This document shows positions 49,971-58,510 of a DNA stretch of 64,000 nucleotides, piece after piece (position 1 is the first letter of the stretch; each line of letters opens with the position of its first letter). A program made the translations under genes and the position numbers. The stretch covers positions 511,897-575,896 of the forward strand of contig CAJPQK010000001.1 of assembly GCA_905372835.1 (NCBI GenBank), given 5' to 3'. The notes beneath the pieces are model-generated. The model saw nothing but the letters and a program-made list of their open reading frames with translations, did no database searches and had not been told where the DNA came from. The stretch comes from Candidatus Saccharimonadota bacterium. Its GTDB lineage: Bacteria > Patescibacteriota > Saccharimonadia > Saccharimonadales > Saccharimonadaceae.

Positions 49971-51326
49971 GTGAGCGAAGCAAGTCAACATACATCATCA
50001 GGCAAACTGCCGCCGCAAAATCTGGACGCCGAAAAGAGTTTGTTGGGCGCGATATTGATTGATGAAGAAGTATTGGCAGATGCGACCGAGCACGTGCATC
50101 CTACTGATTTTTATGATAAAAATCATGGACTGATTTTTGCGGGCATGATGCGGCTGTTTGAAAAGCACAAGCCAGTCGATCTCTTGACTTTGACTGACGA
50201 ACTGAAGCGTAAGGATGAGTTGGAACTCATTGGTGGCTCGGCATACCTGACAGAGCTCACCAACTACGTGCCGACCGCTGCGCACGCTGAAGCATACGCT
50301 GAAATGGTGGCGCAAAAAGCCGTACGGCGCCGACTCATCAAAGCCAGTGCTGACATCACCGAGCTTGGCTATGACGAATCGACAACAACCCAGGAGTTGT
50401 TAGAAAAGGCCGAAGCTGAACTATTCAGCGTTTCCGACCAATCACTCAAGCAAGATTTGATTAGCCTGGAGAATATTCTGACTGACAGCTTTGACCGAAT
50501 CGAAGAATTGCACCGTAACAAAGACACGCTTCGTGGCATTCGCACTGGCTACCGTGATCTCGACAATATGACCGCTGGTCTGCAGCGCTCCGACCTGATC
50601 ATTCTGGCCGCTCGTCCAGCCATGGGTAAGACCACGCTGGTGACCAATTTGGCGTACAACGTGGCGACCATCGAGAAAAAGCCGGTACTGTTTTTTAGCC
50701 TGGAGATGAGCAAAGAGCAATTGGTTGACCGCATGCTCGCAGACGCCTCAGGTGTTGACAGCTGGAATATCCGCACCGGAAACTTGAGTGATAATGATTT
50801 TGCCAAATTGTCTGAGGCCATGGGCGAGATGGCCGAAGCGCCGATTTACATTGACGACACACCGGGCCTCAGCATTTTGGAAATGCGCACCAAAGCTCGC
50901 CGGCTGGCGCACGAAGGCGAAATTGGCCTGATCATCGTCGACTACTTGCAGCTGATGCAAGCTACCAACAATCACAACGGCAACCGTGTTCAGGAAGTGT
51001 CGGAAATTTCCCGCGGTCTGAAGTTGATCGCTCGTGAGCTTAACGTACCGCTGATCGCCCTGAGTCAGCTGAGCCGTTCTGTCGAGTCGCGCACACCGCC
51101 AATTCCACAGCTGGCCGATCTGCGTGAGTCCGGTTCCATCGAGCAGGACGCCGACATTGTCAGCTTTATTTACCGCCCAGGTTACTACGAACCAGACAAT
51201 CCAGAAGTCCAAAATATCACCGACCTCATCATCGCTAAGCACCGTAACGGTCCGGTCGGTAAAGTCCAGTTATACTTCCACCCAGAACGCCTCCGCTTCA
51301 TGAGTCTGGACAGACGACACGATTAA
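49971..51326 (+). CDS. dnaB: Replicative DNA helicase DnaB
   Basis: A 451-residue hexameric helicase. The N-terminal primase-binding domain starts LPPQNLDAEKSLLGAIL. The RecA-like domain has Walker A ARPAMGKTT, LFFSLEMSKEQLVDRM, Walker B LIIVDYLQLM and the arginine-finger region near AKHRNGPVGKVQL. Begins with GTG immediately after the dnaX stop, so both replication proteins are coupled. Confidence 0.97.
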   Translation: MSEASQHTSSGKLPPQNLDAEKSLLGAILIDEEVLADATEHVHPTDFYDKNHGLIFAGMMRLFEKHKPVDLLTLTDELKRKDELELIGGSAYLTELTNYVPTAAHAEAYAEMVAQKAVRRRLIKASADITELGYDESTTTQELLEKAEAELFSVSDQSLKQDLISLENILTDSFDRIEELHRNKDTLRGIRTGYRDLDNMTAGLQRSDLIILAARPAMGKTTLVTNLAYNVATIEKKPVLFFSLEMSKEQLVDRMLADASGVDSWNIRTGNLSDNDFAKLSEAMGEMAEAPIYIDDTPGLSILEMRTKARRLAHEGEIGLIIVDYLQLMQATNNHNGNRVQEVSEISRGLKLIARELNVPLIALSQLSRSVESRTPPIPQLADLRESGSIEQDADIVSFIYRPGYYEPDNPEVQNITDLIIAKHRNGPVGKVQLYFHPERLRFMSLDRRHD

Positions 51327-51350
51327 CGAAACATGCTATAATAAACCGCA

Positions 51351-52823
51351 GTGAAAAAGAAAACTCTCTCTCATCTATTTCTTTACCGTTGGCGCTATCT
51401 TTGGGGCTACAGTGCTTTGATATTGATATTTTCTGCAGTCATCAGCGTGGCGTTGTTGTACGCGCCAGGTGGCATCAGTCAGTCAGAGATAGACATGGTC
51501 GCACGAACCAATTTACTCATGGAAGGCAATTGGTCCATCGTCAATCTGCCACTACACGCATTCCAGACGGCGCTGTTCTTGCTATTTGGCGTCAGTACGC
51601 TCACCGTCAAGCTACCAGCCGTCACACTGATGTGTTTGGCAGCCCTGGCGCTCTTTTTCCTCCTCAGGCACTGGTTCAAACCGGGCATTGCCGTACTGTC
51701 ACTTTCTCTCATGATCGCTACTGGTCAATTCATCTACTTAGCGCAAAGCTTCACGCCTGGCATCATCTACATCACCACGGCGTCATTGATTTTGCTGTTC
51801 GCCAGCCTCATCATCCAAAAAGCCAAATTCACCCAATTCTGGAAAATCCTCCTCGCCGCCGTCATGGCTGCCAGCTTATACACGCCATTTTTCTGGTACC
51901 TCAACCTTGGTCTCATCTTAGTAGCGTTATTGCACCCATACACACGCTACATCATCGTTTCACGAAAATATCGTGCCAGCTGGACGCCAGCATTCATCAT
52001 CTTTCTGCTAGTAAGTGCGCCGCTAGTGTATTTCTGCCTGAAAAATCATGGCTTCTTGCTGGACGTGTCAGGCTGGTCGTCACTCAACTTTGATATATTA
52101 GCAAACCTCAAAATCATCGTTCGAACCTATCTCTGGCCAGTGCCGTACATTTCCAACGGACAAGTGCTGCCAGCTATCGACGTCAGCACCGTAGCGTTGA
52201 TATTCCTCGGCATGATCATCACTTTCCGCAACTGGCACACCGCTCGGTCCTACGTGGTCAACATTTGGCTATTTCTGTCATTGCCACTACTAGCCCTAGC
52301 GCCGCAAGTCAATATGATCATCTCTGTGCCAATGTTTATTTTGCTGGCTACTGGCGTAGAACGTTTGCTATACGAGTGGTACCGATTGTTCCCAAGGAAC
52401 CCATATGCGCGTGGCACCGGACTCGTGCTGATGATCATCTTGGTCGGTGTCATGACCCTGAGCGGCGTTAATCGATACGTCCACAGCTATCACGACCTGC
52501 CTGACGCCGTGCGCGAACATTCCAAAGATTTGAGCCTTGTGCGTGACACACTACTGCGCGACGCTGCAAACAAGAAATATATATTCGTCGTGGCAGCTGC
52601 CGAAAAACCGCTGTACGACGCCTTGTCCAGCCACATGAATAAGCACAACGTTGCGATTTCCATCAGCGACGGCCTGCCAGCAGAGGGCACTCAAGAAGAG
52701 GTGATCGTCACCCGCGCTGCTCGCCAAGATATCACTGGCATACCTGGAACCATCACGCGCGTCATCACGAGTGATTGGACTGAGGCGGGCGATCGGTTTT
52801 ATGTCTACAAACTTAGTGAATAA
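51351..52823 (+). CDS. Polytopic membrane glycosyltransferase-like protein (PMT/ArnT type)
   Basis: A 490-residue protein with about 9-11 membrane helices and a C-terminal soluble domain of roughly 110 residues. The first loop carries an acidic motif (SQSEIDMVARTNLLMEGNW), where ArnT/PMT-type enzymes have their catalytic Asp/Glu. It could move sugars from polyprenyl phosphate to lipids or proteins. The start is GTG 51351 with TATAAT 8 bp upstream (leaderless GTG). Confidence 0.7.
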   Translation: MKKKTLSHLFLYRWRYLWGYSALILIFSAVISVALLYAPGGISQSEIDMVARTNLLMEGNWSIVNLPLHAFQTALFLLFGVSTLTVKLPAVTLMCLAALALFFLLRHWFKPGIAVLSLSLMIATGQFIYLAQSFTPGIIYITTASLILLFASLIIQKAKFTQFWKILLAAVMAASLYTPFFWYLNLGLILVALLHPYTRYIIVSRKYRASWTPAFIIFLLVSAPLVYFCLKNHGFLLDVSGWSSLNFDILANLKIIVRTYLWPVPYISNGQVLPAIDVSTVALIFLGMIITFRNWHTARSYVVNIWLFLSLPLLALAPQVNMIISVPMFILLATGVERLLYEWYRLFPRNPYARGTGLVLMIILVGVMTLSGVNRYVHSYHDLPDAVREHSKDLSLVRDTLLRDAANKKYIFVVAAAEKPLYDALSSHMNKHNVAISISDGLPAEGTQEEVIVTRAARQDITGIPGTITRVITSDWTEAGDRFYVYKLSE

Positions 52824-52861
52824 TGCGGTATAATAAGTGAGTTAATTGAAGGAGGAACATT

Positions 52862-53152
52862 ATGGCTTTTGATCAGGTAAAAATGCTGCAACAGCTGCGT
52901 AAAGCACAAAAACAACTTGGTAAAGAAATCATCGAAGTGGAGGCTGGCGACGGTGCAGTCATCGTTCAGATCACTGGTGAATTGAAAATCAAATCAGTCA
53001 AGATCAATCCTGATATGGTAGATCTAGACAACATCGAACAGCTTGAGCACTGGATTCAAATCGCGGTGCGCGACGGTTTGGCTAAAGCTCAAGAAGTTGC
53101 TGCTGAAACAATGAAGCCATTGATGGGCGGCTTGGGTAATCTGGGCATCTAA
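52862..53152 (+). CDS. ybaB: YbaB/EbfC-family nucleoid-associated protein
   Basis: A 96-residue dimeric DNA-binding protein. The N-terminal helix MLQQLRKAQKQLGKEI and the strand GELKIKSVKINPDMVD match YbaB. GGAGGA precedes ATG. It sits just before recR, the common dnaX-ybaB-recR order, though here dnaB and a membrane enzyme have been inserted after dnaX. Confidence 0.93.
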   Translation: MAFDQVKMLQQLRKAQKQLGKEIIEVEAGDGAVIVQITGELKIKSVKINPDMVDLDNIEQLEHWIQIAVRDGLAKAQEVAAETMKPLMGGLGNLGI

Positions 53153-53160
53153 TCCTACCA

Positions 53161-53781
53161 ATGAGTGCTCATATTTTGCCAAAAGCGCTGACGGCGTTGA
53201 TTGATGAATTTGGTAATCTGCCAGGAGTTGGTCCGCGAACTGCCGAACGCTACGCTTATGCTGCTTTGCGACGTGAAGCAGGGCAATCTAAAAGGTTAGC
53301 TCAGGCTCTAAATGAGTTGCATCAACGCGTCAAAACCTGTCCGGTGACGTTTGCGCTGATTGACGACAGTGACGACGTGTCGCCACTTTATACTGACAGC
53401 CGCCGCAATCGCCAGCTCGTCTGCGTCGTCGAAGAACCGTTGGATATCATGGCGCTGGAGCGCACTGGTCAGTTTGACGGCACCTACCACGTGCTGGGTG
53501 GAGCGATTTCACCAATCGACGGTATTGGACCAGAACAGCTACACATTCCTGAGCTGATTGAGCGCATCAAGAATGACGGCGTCACCGAGATCATCATCGC
53601 CACCAATGCCTCAGTAGAAGGTGAATCGACCGCGCTGTTTCTGCAGCGATACATCCAAGAAGCTGGCTTGACGCTGACTGTTTCGCGACTGGCTCGCGGC
53701 ATCCCCGTGGGAGTTGACCTGGAATACGCCGACCAAATCACGCTGTCGCACGCCCTTGAAGGCCGACGCACACTGTCTTAG
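53161..53781 (+). CDS. recR: Recombination mediator RecR with degenerate zinc finger
   Basis: A 206-residue protein loading RecA with RecO/RecF. The helix-hairpin-helix GNLPGVGPRTAERYAY and the Toprim domain (LVCVVEEPLDIMALE, VLGGAISPIDGIGPEQL) are intact. The four-Cys zinc finger between them is lost: only one Cys remains in KTCPVTFALIDDSD and the second CxxC is absent. Walker-like end is normal. Confidence 0.93.
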   Translation: MSAHILPKALTALIDEFGNLPGVGPRTAERYAYAALRREAGQSKRLAQALNELHQRVKTCPVTFALIDDSDDVSPLYTDSRRNRQLVCVVEEPLDIMALERTGQFDGTYHVLGGAISPIDGIGPEQLHIPELIERIKNDGVTEIIIATNASVEGESTALFLQRYIQEAGLTLTVSRLARGIPVGVDLEYADQITLSHALEGRRTLS

Positions 53782-53816
53782 TTTTATTAGCATAAGCGAC
53801 ATGCTATACTAATCAT

Positions 53817-54914
53817 ATGGAAAAGCCTCGAATTCCTCAGGATAAACTCATCAATCATTCTAAATTCAAAGCCTTCACTCAGTGGGTTCACAAGCACCAT
53901 TTGGCGCTAGCACTTGTCGTGGGCGCGGCAGTTGTCGCAATCATTTTCATCATCGCCATGTACTCTGTCCGATCAGACGGCGGCTCGCCATTTTTCTCTG
54001 GCACTAAAAAACCAAAAGAGAAGTTTTACTCGTCACTCACCGGTCTGGAAGTAGCTGACGCAAATGCCGTCAAAGCTCCCGTCGCTGGCGTAATTGTCGA
54101 AAACAGTCCTAACGCGCGGCCACAGTCTGGGCTATCAAAAGCCGGCATCGTCTATGAAGCCGTGGCTGAAGGCGGAATTACTCGTTTCTTTGCATTGTAC
54201 CAGGGAAATAAACCAGCCAAAATTGGTCCGGTACGCAGCCTGCGCTTGTACTATCTGCAGTGGTCAACGCCGTACAAGGCCTCAATTTTCCATGTTGGTG
54301 GTAGCGCCAACGCCCTCAGTACAGTTCGTAACGGCAAATATCACGATATCGACGAATTCAGCAATGGCAATTCGTACTGGCGCGCCAATGATCGACGTGC
54401 GCCGCACAATGCCTACACCTCAGGCGAGAAAATTGACCAAACCAACTCTGCCAAAGGACATAACGAATCAGTATTCACCGGGTTTAAGCGCGCCGATGGC
54501 AAGCCTGCCGAAACGCCAAACGCCACCCAAATTGCCATCAATTTCAGCGGTCCACTGTTCAATACCAACTACACCTACAACAAAGATTCAAATACCTACG
54601 CTCGCACGCTGGCAGGGCAACCGCACAATGACGCCGAGGCTGGGCAAATTGCACCAAACAGCATCGTAGCGCTGGAAGTGAACGTTGAGCATCGCCCAGG
54701 CAGTCGCGAAGGTTACGAAGATGTCATCACCGTAGGCACTGGCAAGGCATATATCTTCCAAAATGGTGTCGTAGCTCAGGCCACCTGGAAGCGTGACAAC
54801 GAAAGTGCAGAGCTGAAACTGATCGATGCAGCTGGCAAGGACATCGTACTGAACCGAGGCCAGACGTGGATCGCCGCCTTTACACCAGGGCGAGGAAGCA
54901 TTGCATGGCAGTAA
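53817..54914 (+). CDS. DUF3048 (YerB-like) exported protein
   Basis: A 365-residue protein with an N-terminal membrane anchor at about 30-50 and no lipobox. VIVENSPNARPQSGLSKAGI and KIGPVRSLRLYYLQW are clear DUF3048 features. The external function is unknown. TATACT at 53805-53810, 6 bp before ATG (leaderless). It overlaps the downstream sensor kinase by 10 bp, so it may modulate that kinase. Confidence 0.88.
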   Translation: MEKPRIPQDKLINHSKFKAFTQWVHKHHLALALVVGAAVVAIIFIIAMYSVRSDGGSPFFSGTKKPKEKFYSSLTGLEVADANAVKAPVAGVIVENSPNARPQSGLSKAGIVYEAVAEGGITRFFALYQGNKPAKIGPVRSLRLYYLQWSTPYKASIFHVGGSANALSTVRNGKYHDIDEFSNGNSYWRANDRRAPHNAYTSGEKIDQTNSAKGHNESVFTGFKRADGKPAETPNATQIAINFSGPLFNTNYTYNKDSNTYARTLAGQPHNDAEAGQIAPNSIVALEVNVEHRPGSREGYEDVITVGTGKAYIFQNGVVAQATWKRDNESAELKLIDAAGKDIVLNRGQTWIAAFTPGRGSIAWQ

Positions 54915-56431
54915 CCCGTCGCCGATCGATTCGCGACTACAATCGATATTACATGCGTCGGTCGATATTGCTATTGCTGCTGCCTGTCGGCATCGCCGCT
55001 ACTTTTGCGACCATCACTCATCTCATACTGACAAACTTGGCTGCCGTCGAGGTCAACTGGTACGTCATCATCCTCCTCGGCGCAGCCGGAGGTGTCATTG
55101 GCACGGTAACCATCACGCCATTCATTAGCAAACCAATGCGCGACGTGCTTTACGCTGCGGCTTACAAAACAGGGGAGCTAACCGCCGAAAAGCCAGTCAA
55201 GATCAACTCGCCAGCACATGCACGCACTGGTTTTCAGACTGTGCTCGAGGCAATCTATACCAACGGCGCGCCCGCCAAACCAACTGCCAAAAAAGCTTCG
55301 TCTCAACTTGACGCCATCATTCAGTCGTTCAATCACACGCCTTGCGGCATTGTCGTATTGGACCACCAAAAAAACATCATCTTTGCCAATGAAACCGCGC
55401 CCATCGTCTCCGACATGGACGGCGTGCTAACGTTGGGGCTGGACTTTATTGATGAAATTTCTATCAACGAGTGGATCCAGGAAGTTGCCAAAGACAATAT
55501 CACCGCTCACCACCAGTGGACTCGCGTACCAGCTCAGGCCAAAACCTCCGCACCACAAAAGTTCTATGACGTCAGCGCCTCCTACGAAAAAGATGCAGCT
55601 GGCGAAACGGTCATCATCCTCTTTGATCGCTCAGCCAAATACTTACCCGAAGAAGAGGATCTCAATTTCATCGCCTTTGCAGCGCACGAACTCCGTGGAC
55701 CCATCACCGTCATCCGCGGTTACTTGGACATCTTGGAACAAGAACTTCACGACCGCCTGCGGGATGATGAGCCACAATTGTTCAATCGTCTGACCGTTTC
55801 CGCTAACCGTTTGTCCAGCTATATCAATAACATCCTCAATGTTTCAAAGTTCGATCGGCACCACCTGTACGTGCATCTGCGCGAGGACACACTGGAAGCT
55901 ATTTACGCCACCATCGCTGACGACATGCAGCTGCGCGCCTCAGCTCAGCACCGCATGTTGAATGTATCCATCCCCAGCGATTTGCCGACCATCGCAGCCG
56001 ACCGCGGTAGCATTGGAGAAGTGATTTCCAACCTCATCGACAATGCCATCAAATACAGCTTCGAAGGCGGAGTTGTCCAAGTTTCCGCCGTACAAAAAGG
56101 CGAATTTGTAGAAGTTTCTGTCTCAGACAACGGCGTCGGCATGCCAGCTGGCGTGATCAAAAACCTCTTTCGCAAATTTTACCGCTCACACCGATCACGC
56201 GAAACAGTGGCCGGCACTGGCATCGGCCTATACATCTGTAAAGCATTTGTCGAGTCACATGGCGGCAGCATCTCCGCACGCAGCCAAGAAAACCAAGGCT
56301 CAATTTTCTCCTTCACTATTCCTGTCTACGCCTCGGTGAAAGAAAAACTACTAGAAGACGGCCAGCTAAACAATCGGTTAATTCGCACTGACGGCGGGTG
56401 GATAAAAAATCACAAAATGTATAGGGAGTAA
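54905..56431 (+). CDS. PAS-domain sensor histidine kinase
   Basis: A 508-residue kinase. Two transmembrane helices (about 20-45 and 50-72) are joined by a very short outside loop; a PAS domain follows at about 135-245. The H-box AAHELRGPITVIRG places the phospho-His at 261, with Gly in place of the usual Thr at +4. The ATPase domain has NLIDNAIKYS, DNGVGMP and GTGIGLYICKAF. Start ATG 54905. It forms an operon with the DUF3048 gene and the response regulator. Confidence 0.92.
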   Translation: MAVTRRRSIRDYNRYYMRRSILLLLLPVGIAATFATITHLILTNLAAVEVNWYVIILLGAAGGVIGTVTITPFISKPMRDVLYAAAYKTGELTAEKPVKINSPAHARTGFQTVLEAIYTNGAPAKPTAKKASSQLDAIIQSFNHTPCGIVVLDHQKNIIFANETAPIVSDMDGVLTLGLDFIDEISINEWIQEVAKDNITAHHQWTRVPAQAKTSAPQKFYDVSASYEKDAAGETVIILFDRSAKYLPEEEDLNFIAFAAHELRGPITVIRGYLDILEQELHDRLRDDEPQLFNRLTVSANRLSSYINNILNVSKFDRHHLYVHLREDTLEAIYATIADDMQLRASAQHRMLNVSIPSDLPTIAADRGSIGEVISNLIDNAIKYSFEGGVVQVSAVQKGEFVEVSVSDNGVGMPAGVIKNLFRKFYRSHRSRETVAGTGIGLYICKAFVESHGGSISARSQENQGSIFSFTIPVYASVKEKLLEDGQLNNRLIRTDGGWIKNHKMYRE

Positions 56432-56433
56432 TC

Positions 56434-56811
56434 ATGGCGATCAAAACAATTTTATGCATCGAAGACGACAGATTTATCGGCGAAATGTACGTGCGCAGCC
56501 TGGAGCGTGCCGGCTACACCGTCACCTGGATGGTGGACGGCAATGACGGTTTGGTGGCAGCGCGCAACCAGTCGTACGACTTGATCATCTTGGACTTGAT
56601 GTTGCCAGAACAGCGTGGCGATCAAATCTTAGACGCCCTCAGAAACGGCGAAACTGATTTGGTGCCTAACAGCAAAATTCTCATCATGACCAATTTTGAG
56701 CAAGACGACCAGTCCAAGTCGCAACTGCTGCCCAGAATTGACGGCTACCTCATCAAAGCCGACATCACACCCCGGAAGCTACTGGAGGTGATTGAGCAGC
56801 TGGGTGAGTAG
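56434..56811 (+). CDS. Single-domain response regulator (CheY-like)
   Basis: A 125-residue receiver domain without output domain. Acidic pocket IEDD at 9-12, phospho-acceptor Asp 54 in LIILDLMLPE, Thr in IMTNF and Lys in LIKADI. It starts 2 bp after the kinase stop, so it is the cognate partner; output must be by protein contact. Confidence 0.93.
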   Translation: MAIKTILCIEDDRFIGEMYVRSLERAGYTVTWMVDGNDGLVAARNQSYDLIILDLMLPEQRGDQILDALRNGETDLVPNSKILIMTNFEQDDQSKSQLLPRIDGYLIKADITPRKLLEVIEQLGE

Positions 56812-56836
56812 TCAAAAGTAAATTGGCTATCTATTT

Positions 56837-57481
56837 TTATTCATGTGAGTCCCTGTTACGGTAGTCATCCAAACACACTTTGCTCATGTGGTTGAATTCT
56901 TCATCTCCCTGGGTTACACTGCCACTCCATCTAGCTACATCATTAATTTTTCCCATAGCTCCATATCTACCGACTAAATCCGGCCATAAACAATTGCATA
57001 TAGCTTTTGCCGTATCGCGTGAACGCTCACTCTTAAATACTTCGTTTGTATAATACTCGTCGCACTCATATATAAAAGCTAGCCTATCTTTCTCGCTTGG
57101 TGAGCGGTTATATTGGTAGTATTGATAACCTCCAAAAGGCAAACATACCATGAGCAGAAAGATGATGGTTGTTTTAATAGCCCTACCGATACCACCTTTT
57201 TCATCATACATCACTTTACCGCCAACAAAGGATTCGGTTATAAATCCTAGGGCTATAGCAGCCACACCGTGCCATACGCCCACCGTGAAGCATAGTGCGA
57301 TAAGACTCAGTCCAATAACTATCAGAACGGTATTAGTTGCACCAGTCTGAAATATCATAGGAGTAGTAAGGAGTCTTTCTGGACCGTCTTTAATCTTATG
57401 ACCCATTACAAGCCCTATAAAACCACCGCCAATGATTGCAAAAGCTAAAACCATTAGCCAATCTATACTTGTTGCATCCAT
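56837..57481 (-). CDS. Membrane protein with C-terminal Cys-containing domain, unknown function
   Basis: A 214-residue protein with four hydrophobic segments (about 7-25, 48-66, 70-90 and 105-124). A roughly 90-residue C-terminal domain with four Cys and many charged residues follows. No family was recognised. It is the second gene of a minus-strand pair that is noticeably more AT-rich than its surroundings. Confidence 0.65.
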   Translation of the reverse strand: MDATSIDWLMVLAFAIIGGGFIGLVMGHKIKDGPERLLTTPMIFQTGATNTVLIVIGLSLIALCFTVGVWHGVAAIALGFITESFVGGKVMYDEKGGIGRAIKTTIIFLLMVCLPFGGYQYYQYNRSPSEKDRLAFIYECDEYYTNEVFKSERSRDTAKAICNCLWPDLVGRYGAMGKINDVARWSGSVTQGDEEFNHMSKVCLDDYRNRDSHE

Positions 57482-57482
57482 A

Positions 57483-57989
57483 TTACGCCCTATATATTTG
57501 ACTTAGTATTCTATCAACTATCTCTAGCTGTGATTCCGTCAGCTCTTTATGCGTGTCCTTTGTGTATTCATGAGACACCAACACATGCACTAATGTATTT
57601 AAGCTAATGCCTTTTACGGAGTCCCTTACTTCACTAATCTTTTTAGCTTCGTGTAGAAGTCCTTTTACTGCATCATCATTATATCCTCGTATTTTCAATA
57701 TGTGAGTATATATTCGAATTTTATCTGAAGGTGACTCGATAGGGTAATTACACTCTGATCGCACCAATAGAAAGCTTGATAGTATTGCACGGGCTGTGGA
57801 TCTAGTTCGTTTTTCTATACTATCACCACCCCTAAAAAGCTTCTTTGCTCCACCTGCAATTCCCAGTACTAGACATACTAGACCACCTACGCCAAGTCCT
57901 ACTCCTAGAGCTCCTTCGACCGCGCTACTTGTATATAGTAGTACTAGACTCAAGATAAGCAATGATCCGGGTCCAAGCTTTTTATTCAT
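57483..57989 (-). CDS. Small membrane-anchored protein, unknown function
   Basis: A 168-residue protein with two hydrophobic N-terminal segments (about 8-24 and 27-48) and a soluble domain of about 110 residues rich in Lys, Glu and Asp; the part near SPSDKIRIYTHILKIRG might bind a partner. AAAGGAAG precedes ATG 57989. It is separated from its apparent promoter by a structured leader ending in a terminator. Confidence 0.65.
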   Translation of the reverse strand: MNKKLGPGSLLILSLVLLYTSSAVEGALGVGLGVGGLVCLVLGIAGGAKKLFRGGDSIEKRTRSTARAILSSFLLVRSECNYPIESPSDKIRIYTHILKIRGYNDDAVKGLLHEAKKISEVRDSVKGISLNTLVHVLVSHEYTKDTHKELTESQLEIVDRILSQIYRA

Positions 57990-58009
57990 TTTACTTCCTT
58001 TCTGTTAAA

Positions 58010-58170
58010 TAATAAAAAACGACAACCGTACTAGGTTGTCTGGACCAAACAGAAAGAGTTGAGCTCCTTAAGTCTTTCGTACAGTTGTCGCTTTTATAGC
58101 TCAACTGAATCTCCGAGAGACCTGCTTTTATCTAACTGTTTAATCCAGACCCTATCATTATACCAAATAT
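58010..58170 (-). ncRNA. Structured leader or small RNA with extended -10 promoter and terminator
   Basis: On the minus strand TGG-TATAAT (58164-58169) starts RNA about 58157. The 5' part GTCTGGA-TT-AAACAG can close on CTGTTT-GG-TCCAGAC (13 bp in two parts). Inside are a TCTC/GAGA hairpin and a 9-bp stem AGTTGAGCT/AGCTCAACT. The 3' end is GACAACC-N6-GGTTGTC followed by GTTTTTT, an intrinsic terminator 30 bp before the gene at 57989. A second copy of CGACAAC in the apical loop could compete for the terminator's 3' arm. Confidence 0.6.
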
Positions 58171-58329
58171 TATTGATAATAAGACCATAGAGGTCTCAGT
58201 TTGTAATGACAAAAAACTAAATTATATATCTACGTCATAATGATTCTCAACTCTGAAGCGGATAGTTTGACCATGTCTAAGACTGAAGGACAAACAAAAA
58301 AGACTCCAAAGAGCCTCTTAATTCCATAT
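58171..58329. other. Non-coding AT-rich interval between the small-RNA promoter and tRNA-Glu
   Basis: No gene seen. At 58292-58321 a minus-strand hairpin (GGCTC/GAGTC with flanking A-T pairs and a T run) is probably the tRNA-Glu terminator. Confidence 0.5.
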
Positions 58330-58332
58330 TGG

Positions 58333-58404
58333 TGACCTCACGGGGAATCGAACCCCGGTTGCCGGGATGAGAACCCGGTGTCCTAACCGCTAGACGATGA
58401 GGCC
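58333..58404 (-). tRNA. tRNA-Glu (anticodon CTC)
   Basis: On the minus strand the acceptor GGCCTCA pairs with TGAGGTC, the anticodon stem CCGGG/CCCGG encloses loop TTCTCAT, and the T arm is GGGG-TTCGATT-CCCC. CCA is encoded (58330-58332 complement). Confidence 0.93.
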
Positions 58405-58510
58405 AACACTAAGCATCATATCACGACGCAGCTGCCTTTGTCTATACCGCCGCGTCAGCCAACAGGGGCACACTTGCGTTTTACCACAGTTTGACGCTAT
58501 ACTTAATATC

